The translations under genes and the position numbers were made by a program. A stretch of DNA of 64,000 nt from Otatea glauca (Eukaryota; Streptophyta; Magnoliopsida; Poales; Poaceae): the NCBI GenBank assembly GCA_036346275.1, contig CM070723.1, positions 6,696,001 to 6,760,000 on the forward strand, given 5' to 3'. Shown piece by piece: positions 48,401-59,750 of the stretch. Position 1 is the first letter of the stretch. Every line of letters begins with the position of its first letter. A model generated the notes under the pieces. It ran no database searches. It saw only the letters and a list, made by a program, of their open reading frames with translations, and had not been told where the DNA came from.

Positions 48401-51400
48401 TTAAGAAAAGTAACTAGCGTGACAAACAAACAATTTGGTCTTATGCCTAGGAGGTCGACCATAGAGGCGATCTTCTTGACACAATAGTTGATGGGCGGTA
48501 TAGGGAGGAAAAAAAGATCTACACATGGTGTTTATTGACTTGGAGAAAGATTATGACAAATGCCAAAAAAAAGGTCACATGGTGGACGCTTGAAAAGAAA
48601 AAAGTCCCAACAAAGTATATTACCCTAATCAAGGAGATATGTACAACGATGTTTTGACTAATGTAAAGGCATGTGATAGCTATATCAGTGACTTTCCTAT
48701 TAAGATAGGACTACATCAAGGGTCAACATTAACCCCTACATTTTTGCCCTATTGGTAGACGAAGTCACTCGGGACATATAAAGAGAGATTCCTTGGTGTA
48801 TGATTTTTGTTGTTGATGTGGTGCTAATTGATGAGAGTATGGCAGGTGTTGATAGGAAACTGAAGTTGTGGAGGAAGACTTTAGAATCGAAGGGCTTTAG
48901 ACTTACTAGGACTAAAAGTGGGTATATGAGATGTATTTTCAAAGGTACTATGGCAGATGGAGATGTTAATCTATACGAAAAGGTAGTGCCCAGAAAGGTT
49001 CGATATTTGGGATCGATGCTACAGAATGACGGCGAGATTGATGAGCGTGTGAGCCACAGGATACGAGCAGGTGGATGAAATGGCAATACGATGTTGTCTA
49101 TGATAGAAAAGTCCCTCAAAAGTTAAAGGGCAAGTTTTGTAGGACGGCGATCAGACCTACGATTTTGTATGGAGCAAAATGTTGACGACAAAAAATTCAT
49201 GTACAAAAGATGATTGTAGCAAAGATGCAGATGCTACGGTGAATCTGTGGTCACACAAGGCGATAACGAATCCGCAATGATGATATATGTGATAGGGTTG
49301 GGGTACCACCAATTGAAAAAAAGCTTGTCTAACAACATTTGAGATGGTTTAGACGTCTAACAGAGGCCTCCTGAGGCACCGGTGCTTAGCAGAATTTTAA
49401 ATCGTCTCAAAAACATGAGGCAAAGGTCGACCTAGACTTACATGGAAAGAAGCAGTTAAAACAAACTTGAGGGATTGGAATGTATCAATAGAGTTGTTGT
49501 TAAATAAGAATGCATGGAAGTTAGCAATCCACATACCGAAACCATGACCTAAGATCACTGTTATTACGGGCGACGCATAGTCGCTGACTAGACGTCCAGG
49601 CGATCGGCCAGAGGCGCCATGGCCCGGCGCCTCGCCTGAAGACGGCCAGGCGGCCTGGCGTCACGGCATCGTCGCCTAGGCGTCGGCTTGGCGTCTGGGC
49701 AGCCGACTGGCGCTGGAACAGAGCAGGGCATTTGAGTTGCGAGTCTGCGACCAAAAGGCACGGGATCAAGAGGAGGTTTGGGACAGAAGACTCACGATGG
49801 TCACGGGTGGAGAAACCCTAGCAGGCACCGCCCGCAACTACGCCGCTGCCACCGACCACCGCCACCGGTAATCCCCTTCCGCCTCCCCTCCGCCTCCCGA
49901 CTTCCCCTCCGCCTCCGCCTCCCGGCTTCCCCCTCCGCCTCCGCATCCCGGCTTCCCTCTTTGCATCCCCCTCCGCCTCTGCCCCTTCAGCTGCCGTCGC
50001 TTTGCCCAAGCTGCCGCTCTACGCCTCTGCCGCAACTCCAGCTGCCGCTTTGCCCCCAGCTCTGCCCGTGAGGAACCGAGGAAGTAATAGGCTAGTGGTT
50101 GGCTACTGCTGCCAGAGGAATCGAGGAATTGGATGCCGTAGCGGCATACCTCGGGCGGAATGGGATGCCGCTCTGGCTGGCTCTTGCTGCTGGAGGAAGA
50201 GCCGAAGAGGAACTGAGTATTGAGTATTAACTGATGCGGTAGTCATATACTCATTTGTTTGATGTTGGTTGATGAGTTGATGACATCTAATCTGCTAATG
50301 ACTAATGTATTGTTGTATGGTATGGATTAGTCATTACTACTTGATAATGATGCTGCTGGTTGATGAGTTGATGACAGCTAATGTATTGTATGGTATGGAT
50401 TAGTCATTACTCCTTGATAATGATGCTAACTGGTGACTGCCACAATTGTTTCGTATAGGATTTATATGTACATGGCTGATCAAGCAACAAGTGCAGCCGT
50501 TGGCGAGTCCGGTGATGCTAGCCAAGAGCAGGCATATGATCCAAAGTGGAAGACTAAATCGAAGGATCCCGGGTGGAAGTACGAATTTTGGCCGGACTTG
50601 ACGAACAAGGATATGGTGCAATGTGTACTTTGCGGAAAACAAATGCATTCGAGCATCAAGAGGTTGAAACAGCACCTTGTCGCGGGTTTTGGGGATGTTC
50701 AAAAATGCCCCAAAACCACCACAGCAATAATGAGAGATGCAAGATTACATAAAGAAGACTGCAAGGAACAAGATGGTTAATTTAGATGACGATGAGGAAG
50801 GTGGATGTGATGATGTTCAGGAGGTTGAGGTTAATCAACAAGTATCCTCGAAGGCGTCGTCTTGTCATCCAAGTTCTAGGATAGCTGCCAAGAGGAAGCA
50901 AGCTGCTATTATGTTCAAACCGGTGGCCAAAGTAACAAAATCAATTGCCTCATAAAAAAGGTACCCGAAGAAGTGGTTGAGGAAAAGCATTCCAAACAGT
51001 TGTCCCAAACCTCCATGGAGCAATGTATGAGGACCAAAGAAGAAAAAGAGAGGGTGGATGTTGCTAATTTCTTTTATCAATGTGGCATACCATTCAATGC
51101 TGCAAATTCTAGGAGTTTTGAAATTATGATGGAGTCTGTTGGACAATACGGGCATGGATACAAGCCTCCTAGTTTTCATGAGTTAAGGGTGTCGTTGCTT
51201 GCTAAAGGCAAAGAATGAAATCCAAGCATTAAGGGAGAAGCAAGAGTCTGGTTGAAGGCAATACGATTGTACACTAATGTCAGATGGATGGACTGATAGG
51301 AGAGGAAGACACTTGATAAATTTTCTTGTCAATTGTCCTGAAAGGACTTTCTTCTTGGAGTCTGTAGATGCATCCTCTCAGTCGGCTGATGCAAGGATGT

Positions 51401-54400
51401 TAGCTGATTTGATTTAGAAGAAGATTGTGGAGATAGGCCCTGACAAGGCTGTTGGTAAGTTTCTTTTCTTTGGCAAAAAAAACGATCTACCTTATGTTGC
51501 AAATTGCTTGGAAATCTTTTTCTTTTGCTGGTAAAATTCTTATGGCCTCTCCTGCTCTCTTTTGGACCCCTTGTGCTGCACATTGTTTGGACCTTATGTT
51601 GGAAAATATCGGAAAGATGAGTTCAAGAAGGCCATCAATCAAGCCAAGCATGTGACTACCTTCATCTATAGGCACGGGAGGCTTCTCGATGCAATGAGGG
51701 AGAAACAGGAGGGAGGGATTTAGTGAGACCCGCAGCCACTCGGTTTGCTACTTATTTTCTCACTTTGCAAAGTTTATATAAGCATAAGGATGCATTGCGA
51801 CTACTCTTTGTTAGTGAGGATAGGACTATGGCCAAATTGGCTCAAATGGAGGCGGGGAAGAAAGTTTGTGATATTTTGCTTTCCTTGCGTTTTTGGCATG
51901 CTGTGGAGGATTGCTCAAGAGCATCCCAGCCTTTGCTGATTGTCTTGAGGATTGTTGATGGGGATGAGATGCCTGCCATGCCGGAGGTTTCAACAAGTAT
52001 GGATCATGCTAAAAATAAGATAAAGAGTCTTTTGGAAGCAAACCAAGGGTACTAAAGAAGGTAATAGACATCATTAAGAGGCGGTGGGTGCATCAGATGG
52101 AGCAAAAGCTGCATGGGGCTACATTGTTTTTGAACCCAAACAAGTTTTTCGACATCAAAGAAAAAGACATTGACTATGCTTCGAGGCTCCGGATTGCATT
52201 TAATGATATGCTTGAAAAGATTATTAACTGTGACGATAATTTGCTTAGAAAGATGATTATTAACTGTGATGATAATTTGCTTAGAAAGATGATTATTAAC
52301 TGTGATGATAATTTGCTTAGAAAGATAAGTGACCAAGCGGATGATTGTGAGAAAATGAGGAAGAGCTTTGAAAAGTAATCAGTTGTGATGCAATAAAAAA
52401 CAAAGAGCCATCGTAAGTACTAAACTTCTATTCTAAGTTGATTCAATTTTTAACATTCTAAGTTTCTAACATAGATACAATGTTTTATGTTTTAGTTGAT
52501 TGGTGGGATGCTTTTGGTGGCCTTGCTAGAGAGCTTCAAAAGTTTGCAAGACGCATCCTCGGCCTTTGTTGTTCAGCCTCCGGTTGTGAGCGCAATTGGA
52601 GCATCTTCGAATTTGTAAGCAACTAAGTTGTATTTATTTTAAGGCTGCTCATATATTCCAAGTATTTTCTGTTGTTGATTAGTGATTAATTTTCATATCC
52701 ATACAAAAAAAGAAACCGGTTGGAGCACCAAAGATTGAATGATTTGGTCTACATTCAATACAACCGGAAGATTGCCGAACGTTTTCAAAAGAGGCATGTG
52801 GAAGGGACAAATTTCAACTCTTTGATCTTAGAAGAGTTCCAATGGGACAATGAATGGGTTGAAATGAGTACTGAAGAAGTCCACCATGGAGAATTTTTCA
52901 TGGGCTCATGTTGATGAAGCCACCGGTGCATCACTAATGCTTCAGGGACATAATCTGCCTAGGATGACCAGGACGTACTCTCGACGTGGTGCAAATTTGA
53001 GCTCAACAGCTGAAGGAGAAGAGCAAGGCTCAGATGAGGATCAAGTATATGAACCTTTGGTGGCCGATGATCTAGACATCGACGGTGATTATGGCCAAGC
53101 GCCACCTACTCCTCATGAGAGTGGACCAAGTGATGAGAATCGTCAAGATGATTTAGACTTAGACATCGATGTTTGAATGTCCTTGTCCTTGGAAAATTAT
53201 ATCTATGTTTGAAACTTTCAATGTCTGTCCTTGGAACATTCTCAATTCTATTTTCAAGATATTTTTGTAGTTTATGTGAACTCCATGTATCCAACAACCT
53301 AGTGTTTCATCTTGCTGACATCAGGTAAATCTCTTGCTTGTACCAGGGAAAATCAAGGCAAGTTGTTGGATGTATTGAGTTATTTCAGGCTCTACATCAA
53401 TGTTTCGACAGCAATGATTTGGATCATATGGAAGGTGCTATGGATGCTATATACAAGGTACTGCACATCACTCCTCACTCCTGCTATATTTGAGCTTGAA
53501 CTATGATTTTGTATATAGGAAACTTGAACTATATTTGAGCTTGAAATCTGAACTAGTTGGTCGCCTAACTGTCGCCTAGGCGTCCAGGAGCCCCGGAGGC
53601 GACTCGCCTCGCCGGGGCGCCATGATAACCATGCCTAAGATCTAAGGTTTAGCAGTTTTATTGACTTTGATTAGGTTTTATTCTTAGCCTACTCCAACTT
53701 GTTTGGGACAAAAGGCTTGGGTGTTGTAGGTAGTTCAACTAAGATTCATTCTGACATATGCAAAGTGATTTGTGTAGCAGTGGAGTTTCTAGTGTAGTAG
53801 TTTAAAGTCAGGCAAGTGGATAGATAGGAGCATGCTGAAAAAGACTTACCTCATGAGCAAGGTTCCCAACATAAACAGTTCGGTACTGTGGATTATTCTC
53901 TGGAGCATCTTCATTTGCTTTCCCCTTCCCATCTTCTGGACAAGACAATAATAGACAGCACAACTATCAGCATATTGAAAGCCCTTATATGGAGTATGAA
54001 CAATGAACTGCAATGCTATGTTCCTACCAGCCAATGCCTTAAGAGCATCATGCAAACATACAGCATCCCAACAAAAGCAGATACCACATAGCCCAATCAT
54101 ATAATGAAATAAGCTAGATCCAAACCATTTTCAATTGGAAGTTTGGAACATTCTGGTTAGTCTAGGTAACTTCATTGCATAGTTACTTGAAAAGGGAGTG
54201 CTTTACTCATAAAACCTCTAACATCAGTAGGAACCAATAACTTAGAAGGCACTACATATACTATACTGTTAATAAAAGCTCACTTGAGAAGGACAATAGT
54301 ATATATCAAAGAACTAAGACTCCACATACTCATGTTTTGAAACTAACATCTTAGCAAACTTGAGGACTAAAAATATCAATAGTATAAACACGCAACAGGT

Positions 54401-57400
54401 CTATACAACTATACCTGTCAAATTGTTAGTCACATCAGCTGCACTTTTTGAATCTGAAGTTTGCCTGTCCTCACCACTGGTGGCACCCTTCATTGCCCAG
54501 TTGCAGCGAATCTGCCGACTTCCAAGCCATCGACCTACAAAAATTATTTTTGCAATTTTGTGATCACCAGCTTTCTAAGAGCAACGAAAGTTGCATCACT
54601 CACAATGTCATTTTATACAATGGTTCCAAATTGTGGAAAATATCAAATGCATTGGGTTAACAGGCCAACCAGATCAAGATCATCACCACTCAAAAAAGAA
54701 GTCCGAAAGAGAAAAGTTTTGAGGGTGTGCACGACATACCATTTATGTCATTTATGGCACTCTGTGCATCCTGCAGACCAAATAAAGCAATTTTCAGTTA
54801 AAAAAAGAAAAGAAAAAGGCGCGGACAAAGCACTAATTCAAATGCTTGTGACTGAGAATTAGCACACCTGTTGATTCCTGAAGGAAACAAAACCATAACC
54901 TCTTGATCTTCCCGTCTTTTGGTCCCACATAACTCGAGCATCACTAGACAGCAGACATAATTGCCATTTTAAGCTCCGCACTTGATTCATTTCAATAAAA
55001 ATAAATAAACAAGCTGAAAAGCGAAATTAGACTGGCAACCCAGTAGCAACACAGGAACCACTGCCGATTGACAAATATTAGGTAACTGAGACAACTGCAT
55101 CATTACAAGATTATAGTTGATGAAACTACAAATTTCTGGAAAAACAATTAAACCCAATGGCAAAAAGAACTAATGAATGAAGGCAATAGAAAATACTTAC
55201 GAGCAGCTGGAATATCCTGAGAAGAATGCAAATAATGCAGAATCTGTAACCTCTGGGCTAAGATCACCAACAAAAATGTTGAAATGGTCTGCAAAAGGAA
55301 TAAGAATTACCACAATTGGCCAAAAACTATAGCAAAGGATGCACAAATACTGGCTCAAAAGCAACAGTAGTATTAACCTGTTGTATCTTCCCTCTGTCCA
55401 CTAGCATATGCCCAATTAACTCTGATAGGCTGCCCAAAACTGCAATAATGTTCTTCAATAAGCACATAGTTTTGGGGAAAAGGAACACAAATAAATTTCG
55501 AGAAAAATAGAACTAGCATCTGCTGCTAGTTTCTTTCTCTTACATTTGCCTCCCATTAAGTGTCAACATTGCTAGTGCAGCTGATCTGCGATCGTAGTAG
55601 TCAACAAAACCATAAGATGACTGCAAAAAATATATGTTGAAAAGGTCCATCATGCAATCTTTGAAACAATAGACTGTGTCGAACTGAATTATATTCAAAG
55701 GGGTATTCTTTCACGTTCCAAAACAACATAAATGCACTGAACAAAAAAAAAGGTCAGAAAAACAAACCTTCTCTTTTCTTATAAGCTTGCATCCTTCAAC
55801 CAAACCTGTACTCTGGAAAACCTCTCGGAGGAGTGCCTCTGTCACTTGAACATGGACATTGCCAACATATCTAAAATACACAAAAATATAGGAAATCAGA
55901 AAATATTGTGACAACGCTTGCAATGAAGTATTTGCTCTCAGATAAGAAAACAATATAAGACTAATAAATGTTTTGTCTTAATTTCTACGAACAGAAATCA
56001 TCAGATGTGCCTCGACTTTCAGGAAGAAGTAATACGCGTAAATCTTGTAAACATATGCAGGATACTTTTTCACCATGCATTCAATGATAAAGGAGATTTA
56101 CGATGTAACTTTCGTGCTAAAAGACATGGTGTGAAAATATTTGTATAACTAAGAATGCCTGGCAAATGGCCAACAAGAATTTCAGACTTCTCTGATTGAC
56201 AGGTAGTCTCATAAAAGCTTCAAAACAAAGTATATGTACAAGCCTAAATGATGTCCATGACCAACTAGTTGAGACTAATATTGTCAAATTACACGTTTGC
56301 AGGGAAAATAAGTACTAAAATTACAAAATACGATATGCATTTCCAACCATGCAAAGAAAAGAAAAATAATGATAAAAAAATCCCTAATGGAACTCACACA
56401 CTGCGGCATGTACTCGTATCAAAACCAGGAGGCAGATTTCCAGTAAGGATTGGCTCTATCTGCAAAAATAAAAATGTAAAAAAAAACAAGGAAAGAAAGA
56501 AATAAAAATCTATGGATAATTGGGAAGAAAAAGAAAATAGAAGGCCAATATATACAAACTAGTGTACTACGCAGGGCACCCTATAGATACTGCCAGGAAG
56601 TTCCAACAGGTCAAGTGTAAACGAGAGAATAAAAATGCTAAATGTTTTGTTCAGCAACAAAAGGAGGGAAAAAAACAGCATTAATTCTGAGGTCTAAGAA
56701 AAATCTAATTAATCAGGCAACAAAACATACATAAACGTCAAATGTAGAAAAAAATGTCAGCTAATAACAAAATAAGCACTTTGCGTGAGTAAGCCCAGCA
56801 CGTAGACTCCTAATCTGAACACGCTTTGTGTGAGTCCCAAATAGATTTGGCTGAACACACTTAATCAACCAAAAGGTCAGAAACACTAGATATTGACAAA
56901 TTACTGGTATTCAGTGTTACTAAGTCATCAACTAATCATCCAGAGCCGACTAGCGGTGCTCGATTGGAGCCACCGACTTGACGAGTTGAGCAAGTCGAGC
57001 GACTTGCTGTCGACTGGTCGACTTGGATCGACTAGTCATTGACTTGGAGAGACAAGTCGAGTGACTTGTGGGCGAGTGTGGTAGAGAGCGGACGACTTGG
57101 CTCACTTTTTCTGTGACTTGGTGTGTGATTTGAGGTGGCCTAGCGTCAGGTTGAGAACTAAAGAGGATAAAGAGTCTTGGCAATCAAACCCTTGCAACTA
57201 GCAAGCAACCGTTGCTTTCTTGCCTCTGCCTGTTGGTTCCCTACCTTTCAGCCGTCTTGTAGCACCCGTCACCATTGCCCCTGGCTCAGGTTGTCGTCTG
57301 CAAGCGTTGCCTTGGATATTTCTCCTGAACTCCCTTCTCTCTGCTTTGCTGCCCTGTTTTGGTGAATGCCGATCTGCTCTCTTTTGCTCTAATGCTCACA

Positions 57401-59000
57401 GCCTCTCATAGATCTAGTAGTATTAGCACCGGCCAACAAGTAGTAATGTACTAAATACTAATGTACTATTACTAGACTAGTAGTAGCAGCAAGTACTAGT
57501 AGTGGTATAGGAGCAGCAAGCAGTACTAGCAGAGCATCGGTGGTAGTAGTAGCAGAGTAGCAGATGTGGTGGTAGCAGCTGCTCCGTTCTGTTGTAGTAG
57601 AAGTTGAGGTAACATGCTCTAAATTTATTCAAGTCTTGTTTACTTCATGCTCTGTTTAATTTGCTATGTCCAAGGGTGGTTTGCTGGCAAGTCGACAAAT
57701 AGTCGAGGACTAGTCAACTAGTCAATCCCTTGACTCGACTTACCGACTTAATAACCTTGCTGGTCTTTCACCAAGCACTGGAAGCAAACAAAAATAATCA
57801 AGTTAAGCAAACACCAGTCTGAGTTCTCCAGGCCAACAAATTCCCAACCCCAATAATTCAAACAAAACAGGGCTAATCACCCTAAAACTGCATTATCGCA
57901 GGATAAAACAATGAAAATCATAGCATTCCCTGATTCACTGAAGATATTAGCACCGAGCACTTACTGTTCACTGGCTGCTCATTCGCTACAATCAAAACCA
58001 CAAAAACTTCCAAATCACCTGGAGATCATTCCATCACCGAATCAAGAATCAAAACCACTAAAACTTCCAAACCACCTGGAGATCGTTCCATCACCGAATC
58101 AATTATCAAAACCACAAAAACTTCCAAATCACCTGGAGATTGTTCCATCACGAATCAAGAATCAAAACCCCTAAAACTTCCAAACAACCTGGAGATCGTT
58201 CCATCACCAAATCAAGCCATCACCGAATCAAGAATTAAAACCACTAAAACTTCCAAATCACCTGGAGATCGTTCCATCACCAAATCAAGAATCAAAACCC
58301 TACAGACGCCCCTAATTTTCCCACATAATTGAACATTACGAACCTTCAGATCATTCAGACTGCTCCTTTGACCCGAAACATAGAAACGCAAACGCCGCCA
58401 GAAAAATGACTTGGGCCACTCTTTCACCAAGCATGCATGAAACACCACCAGAGAGTCCCTCAATTTCGCACAAATCACCTCCATATCACTCAAACACACC
58501 AGCCTTCACTACATATCGAGCAGCAAACAGGCCCAAATCACTGACCGTGCCTTCACCAGAACCACCGCGAACACTCAGATGCATAAGTGACCAAAAATCT
58601 AGAAAGTTCCCAATTCCAAACCACTCGGGGGCTACATAAAGAAATAACGTAACATTATTCTAAGAATACGCTCGACCACACTGCAAAACTGTAAGCGCCT
58701 CCGAACCACTAAGACGAAACAGGACAGGTAGACGAATCGAAGCCCCAGACCCCTCTTCGAGCGCCAAGCGCCTCCAGCATCACTCGTTTACCAGACCAAA
58801 CACCGAGACATCAGCGAGCTTTCGCGGGCGTGGAGCGAGGGTAGATACGTAGGTAGGTATGTACGGACCTGCTGGGGCGTCGCGGCGGCGAGGAGCGGGT
58901 GCTGGTGCGCCGGCGGCGGCGGTACCGGCCCGTACATGGACTGCAGCGCGGCCGCCTGCTGCATCAGCGCCGCGGCCTGCTTCTGCTGTTGCGGCAGCAT
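45451..59000 (-). CDS. UBP1: UBP1/TIA-1-like oligouridylate-binding protein, three RRMs, 12 exons
   Basis: Exons (minus strand, 5' to 3'): 59000-58869, 56459-56398, 55870-55768, 55620-55544, 55439-55378, 55288-55201, 54943-54868, 54770-54740, 54534-54415, 53935-53850, 46031-45858, 45723-45451. All introns are GT-AG and all phases agree; 1,284 bp give 427 aa, close to Arabidopsis UBP1 proteins. Residues 1-44 are Q/A- and P-rich. RRM1 has VYVGNV (65-70) and YGFVDY; RRM2 has IFVGDL (150-155) and RGYGFVSF (189-196); RRM3 has VYVGNL (271-276) and KGFGFVRY (306-313). The tail has CSWGNKPTPPG and ends QQLMYY. UBP1 proteins bind U-rich RNA, affect pre-mRNA splicing and stability, and enter stress granules; this is family knowledge. 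The start at 59000 is the first ATG in an upstream-open frame. Intron 10 (7,818 bp) carries a LINE and an hAT element, yet exons on both sides are intact. Confidence 0.95.
46047..46833. repeat. 394-bp tandem direct duplication
   Basis: CCTAGAAATCAGTAGGGCGA begins at 46047 and again at 46441. The two copies, 46047-46440 and 46441-46833, are nearly identical, with a few indels near 46185-46205/46580-46600 and 46228/46620. Each ends GGTCAGATAGCGAAA. The unit covers sequence 15 bp inside the intron acceptor plus the 5' part of the LINE with the start of its endonuclease domain. Confidence 0.95.
48057..48190 (+). repeat. 67-bp tandem duplication inside the LINE
   Basis: CCTTAAAAAGGATGAAAGTA starts at 48057 and again at 48124. 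Two copies with a few substitutions run on to TGGAAATGCC. It disrupts the frame just before the RT core. Confidence 0.88.
50472..53176 (+). pseudogene. hAT transposase (BED finger, DUF659, dimerisation), disrupted
   Basis: From ATG 50472: an acidic N-terminus, then a BED-type zinc finger with QCVLCGKQMHSSIKRLKQHL (about 50621-50680). ESVGQYGHGYKPPSFHELR and LMSDGWTDRRGRHLINFLV mark the start of the DUF659 catalytic part. CAAHCLDLMLENIGK and ATRFATYFLTLQSL follow. The C-terminal hAT dimerisation region shows CSASGCERNWSIFE and NRLEHQRLNDLVYIQYNRK. The protein ends in an acidic tail (DDLDLDIDV). Frameshifts and stops near 50780, 50955, 51218, 51583-51650 and 52055 and a short insertion at 52217 break it. 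It may have had introns (52390-52500, 52620-52720). Confidence 0.88.
52219..52326 (+). repeat. 36-bp unit repeated three times in transposase
   Basis: GATTATTAACTGTGA-type units begin at 52219, 52255 and 52291. Each encodes IINCDDNLLRKM in frame, so the reading is lengthened by 24 residues without a shift. Confidence 0.95.
53746..53849 (-). other. Residual host intron 10 sequence (donor side)
   Basis: About 100 bp between the LINE tail and the exon 10 donor. Nothing else recognised. Confidence 0.4.
56912..57759. mobile_element. Non-autonomous hAT element (848 bp)
   Basis: Starts CAGTGTTACTAAGTC; the right end read inward is CAAGGTTATTAAGTCGG, giving hAT-type inverted termini. The flanking 8-mers CTGGTATT (56904-56911) and CTGGTCTT (57760-57767) differ by one base and form the target duplication. 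Subterminal regions are packed with GACTTG/CAAGTC and TCGACT motifs in both orientations. The interior carries AGT/AGC-rich triplets (57416-57600). No transposase is present. Confidence 0.87.
57993..58300. repeat. 57-bp minisatellite, about five copies
   Basis: Units start with CAAAACC or TAAAACC at 57993, 58050, 58107, 58163, 58236 and 58293. The core is ACTTCCAAATCACCTGGAGA followed by TCGTTCCATCACC. Period is 57 bp, with one 56-bp unit and one 73-bp unit that holds an extra 16 bp. It makes a repetitive short ORF (LPNHLEIVPS) by chance. Confidence 0.95.
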
Positions 59001-59340
59001 CGCGCGGCCCGCCGCCTCCTCCTCCTGCGAACCCGGGACGCCGCGCGGGAGAGGAGGCGCGAGGCGTCGCGAAGGCTAGGGTTTTGGTTTGACTGGAGGG
59101 GAGGGGAGATAGGAGGAAGACGACGGAGAATGGGGAGGAGAAGGGTCGAGAAGGATTGGAGAGGAGGGAGGAAGGGACCGGGGAATCCGGAAAAGGTTAA
59201 GGTTGGTTCGGGATTGTTGTGGCAGCGAGAAAGGGATATTGTTGCGTTATTTTCCTCGTCGGTGTGGGAATTGTGGGCCAGGATTCTTGCTGGCTTGTTT
59301 TTCTCTCTCTTAAGGTTCGGTTCGGACGAGCGCTAATTTT
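59001..59340 (-). promoter_or_regulatory. 5' UTR/promoter region of UBP1-like gene
   Basis: GC-rich sequence directly upstream (minus strand) of the ATG at 59000. It contains AAACCCTAGCC, a motif frequent near transcription starts of plant housekeeping genes, at about 59070-59087. No clear TATA box. Transcription start is inferred only by position. Confidence 0.5.
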
Positions 59341-59750
59341 TAGAGAGGTTTTAAAATTTAGTTTAAATTTGAATTAGTTTTTTAAATATTCTAATAAAAT
59401 ACCTCTATTGTAAACGCCCTTTTACTGTTTATCTTTGGGTCTATTTAAATAGCTGTAGCTTTTTATGAGAGGTTATTTGGCAAACAACTAATTTCTCTCT
59501 ACAATAAGATGTAAAAGCATGTCATACTCTGTTTTTGGCTTTTGGTTTTTACTAGTTATGTGGCTTCCCACTTATGCCAAAATTCGCTTAAAATGTGACC
59601 CGTTTGGGGGGTTTACTGGTATTCTGGAAGCCGAAGTTAGCTTTAAGCCTCCAAATAGGGCCTTTCCTAATCCAATTGTCCACTCATCTCCCTCCATTCA
59701 AGTTTATAAGCAGTATCTCTACTACTTCTAATTTAGAGTTGGTGGCGGTA
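59341..59750. other. Intergenic, no gene recognised
   Basis: AT-rich sequence between the UBP1 promoter and the next GC-rich ORF. No domain-bearing ORF. Confidence 0.4.

Larger units (their letters stand above)
49556..53633 (+). mobile_element. hAT DNA transposon, 4,078 bp, with 8-bp TSD
   Basis: The ends are CACTGTTATTACGGGCG and, read inward from the right, CATGGTTATCATGGCGC: an imperfect hAT-type inverted repeat. The 8-bp target duplication CCTAAGAT is perfect (49548-49555 and 53634-53641) and lies inside the LINE. Both subterminal regions are GC-rich with repeats of GTCGCCTAGGCGTC (near 49670 and 53570). Inside is a plus-strand transposase pseudogene. Confidence 0.93.
46075..53745 (+). 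mobile_element. RTE-type non-LTR retrotransposon (LINE), interrupted by hAT
   Basis: Two parts, 46075-49547 and 53642-53745. Endonuclease traces: LTGKLRELVDT, ILHVQETKWTGQI, then VVDVRRQGDRIILVNLV and VLTVINAYAPQVG (46340-47020). RT traces from about 48280 to 49080: NYRGLKIMSHTMKLWERV, RRSTIEAIF, GLHQGSTL, and VRYLGSMLQNDGEIDE. The catalytic F-A-D-D position reads F-V-V-D near 48807. The C-terminal part has the WFRR...RGRP-type region. The 3' end (CCAACTTGTTTGGGACAAAA, then TTG-type tail) is typical of plant RTE LINEs and lies right of the hAT insertion. Many stops and frameshifts make it inactive. The exact 5' end and target duplication are not resolved. Confidence 0.85.
46032..53849 (-). 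other. Intron 10 of UBP1-like gene, expanded by nested transposons
   Basis: Donor GTAAGTC at 53849 and acceptor ACCAG ending at 46032. The intron interrupts RRM3 between ...NLAHE and VTQDVL..., an ordinary phase-0 site. About 7.6 kb of it is LINE and hAT DNA oriented opposite to the gene. Both splice sites look intact. Confidence 0.9.
56460..58868 (-). other. Intron 1 of UBP1-like gene
   Basis: Donor GTCCGT at 58868 and acceptor TTTTGCAG ending at 56460. The 2.4-kb intron holds a non-autonomous hAT element and a 57-bp minisatellite, described separately. Confidence 0.85.

Noticed and set aside
49778..50223. Pro-rich ORF and Gly-rich antisense ORFs at the left end of the hAT
   Set aside because: CCTCCGCCT-type simple repeat in the GC-rich transposon leader; not part of the transposase frame.
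52219..52326. Regular short repeats considered as a CRISPR-like array
   Set aside because: Three abutting 36-bp copies without spacers inside a transposase reading frame in a plant genome.
57911..58174. 87-aa ORF with repeated LPNHLEIVPS units
   Set aside because: Made by a minisatellite whose period (57 bp) is a multiple of three; it sits in an intron and breaks when a unit is 56 bp.
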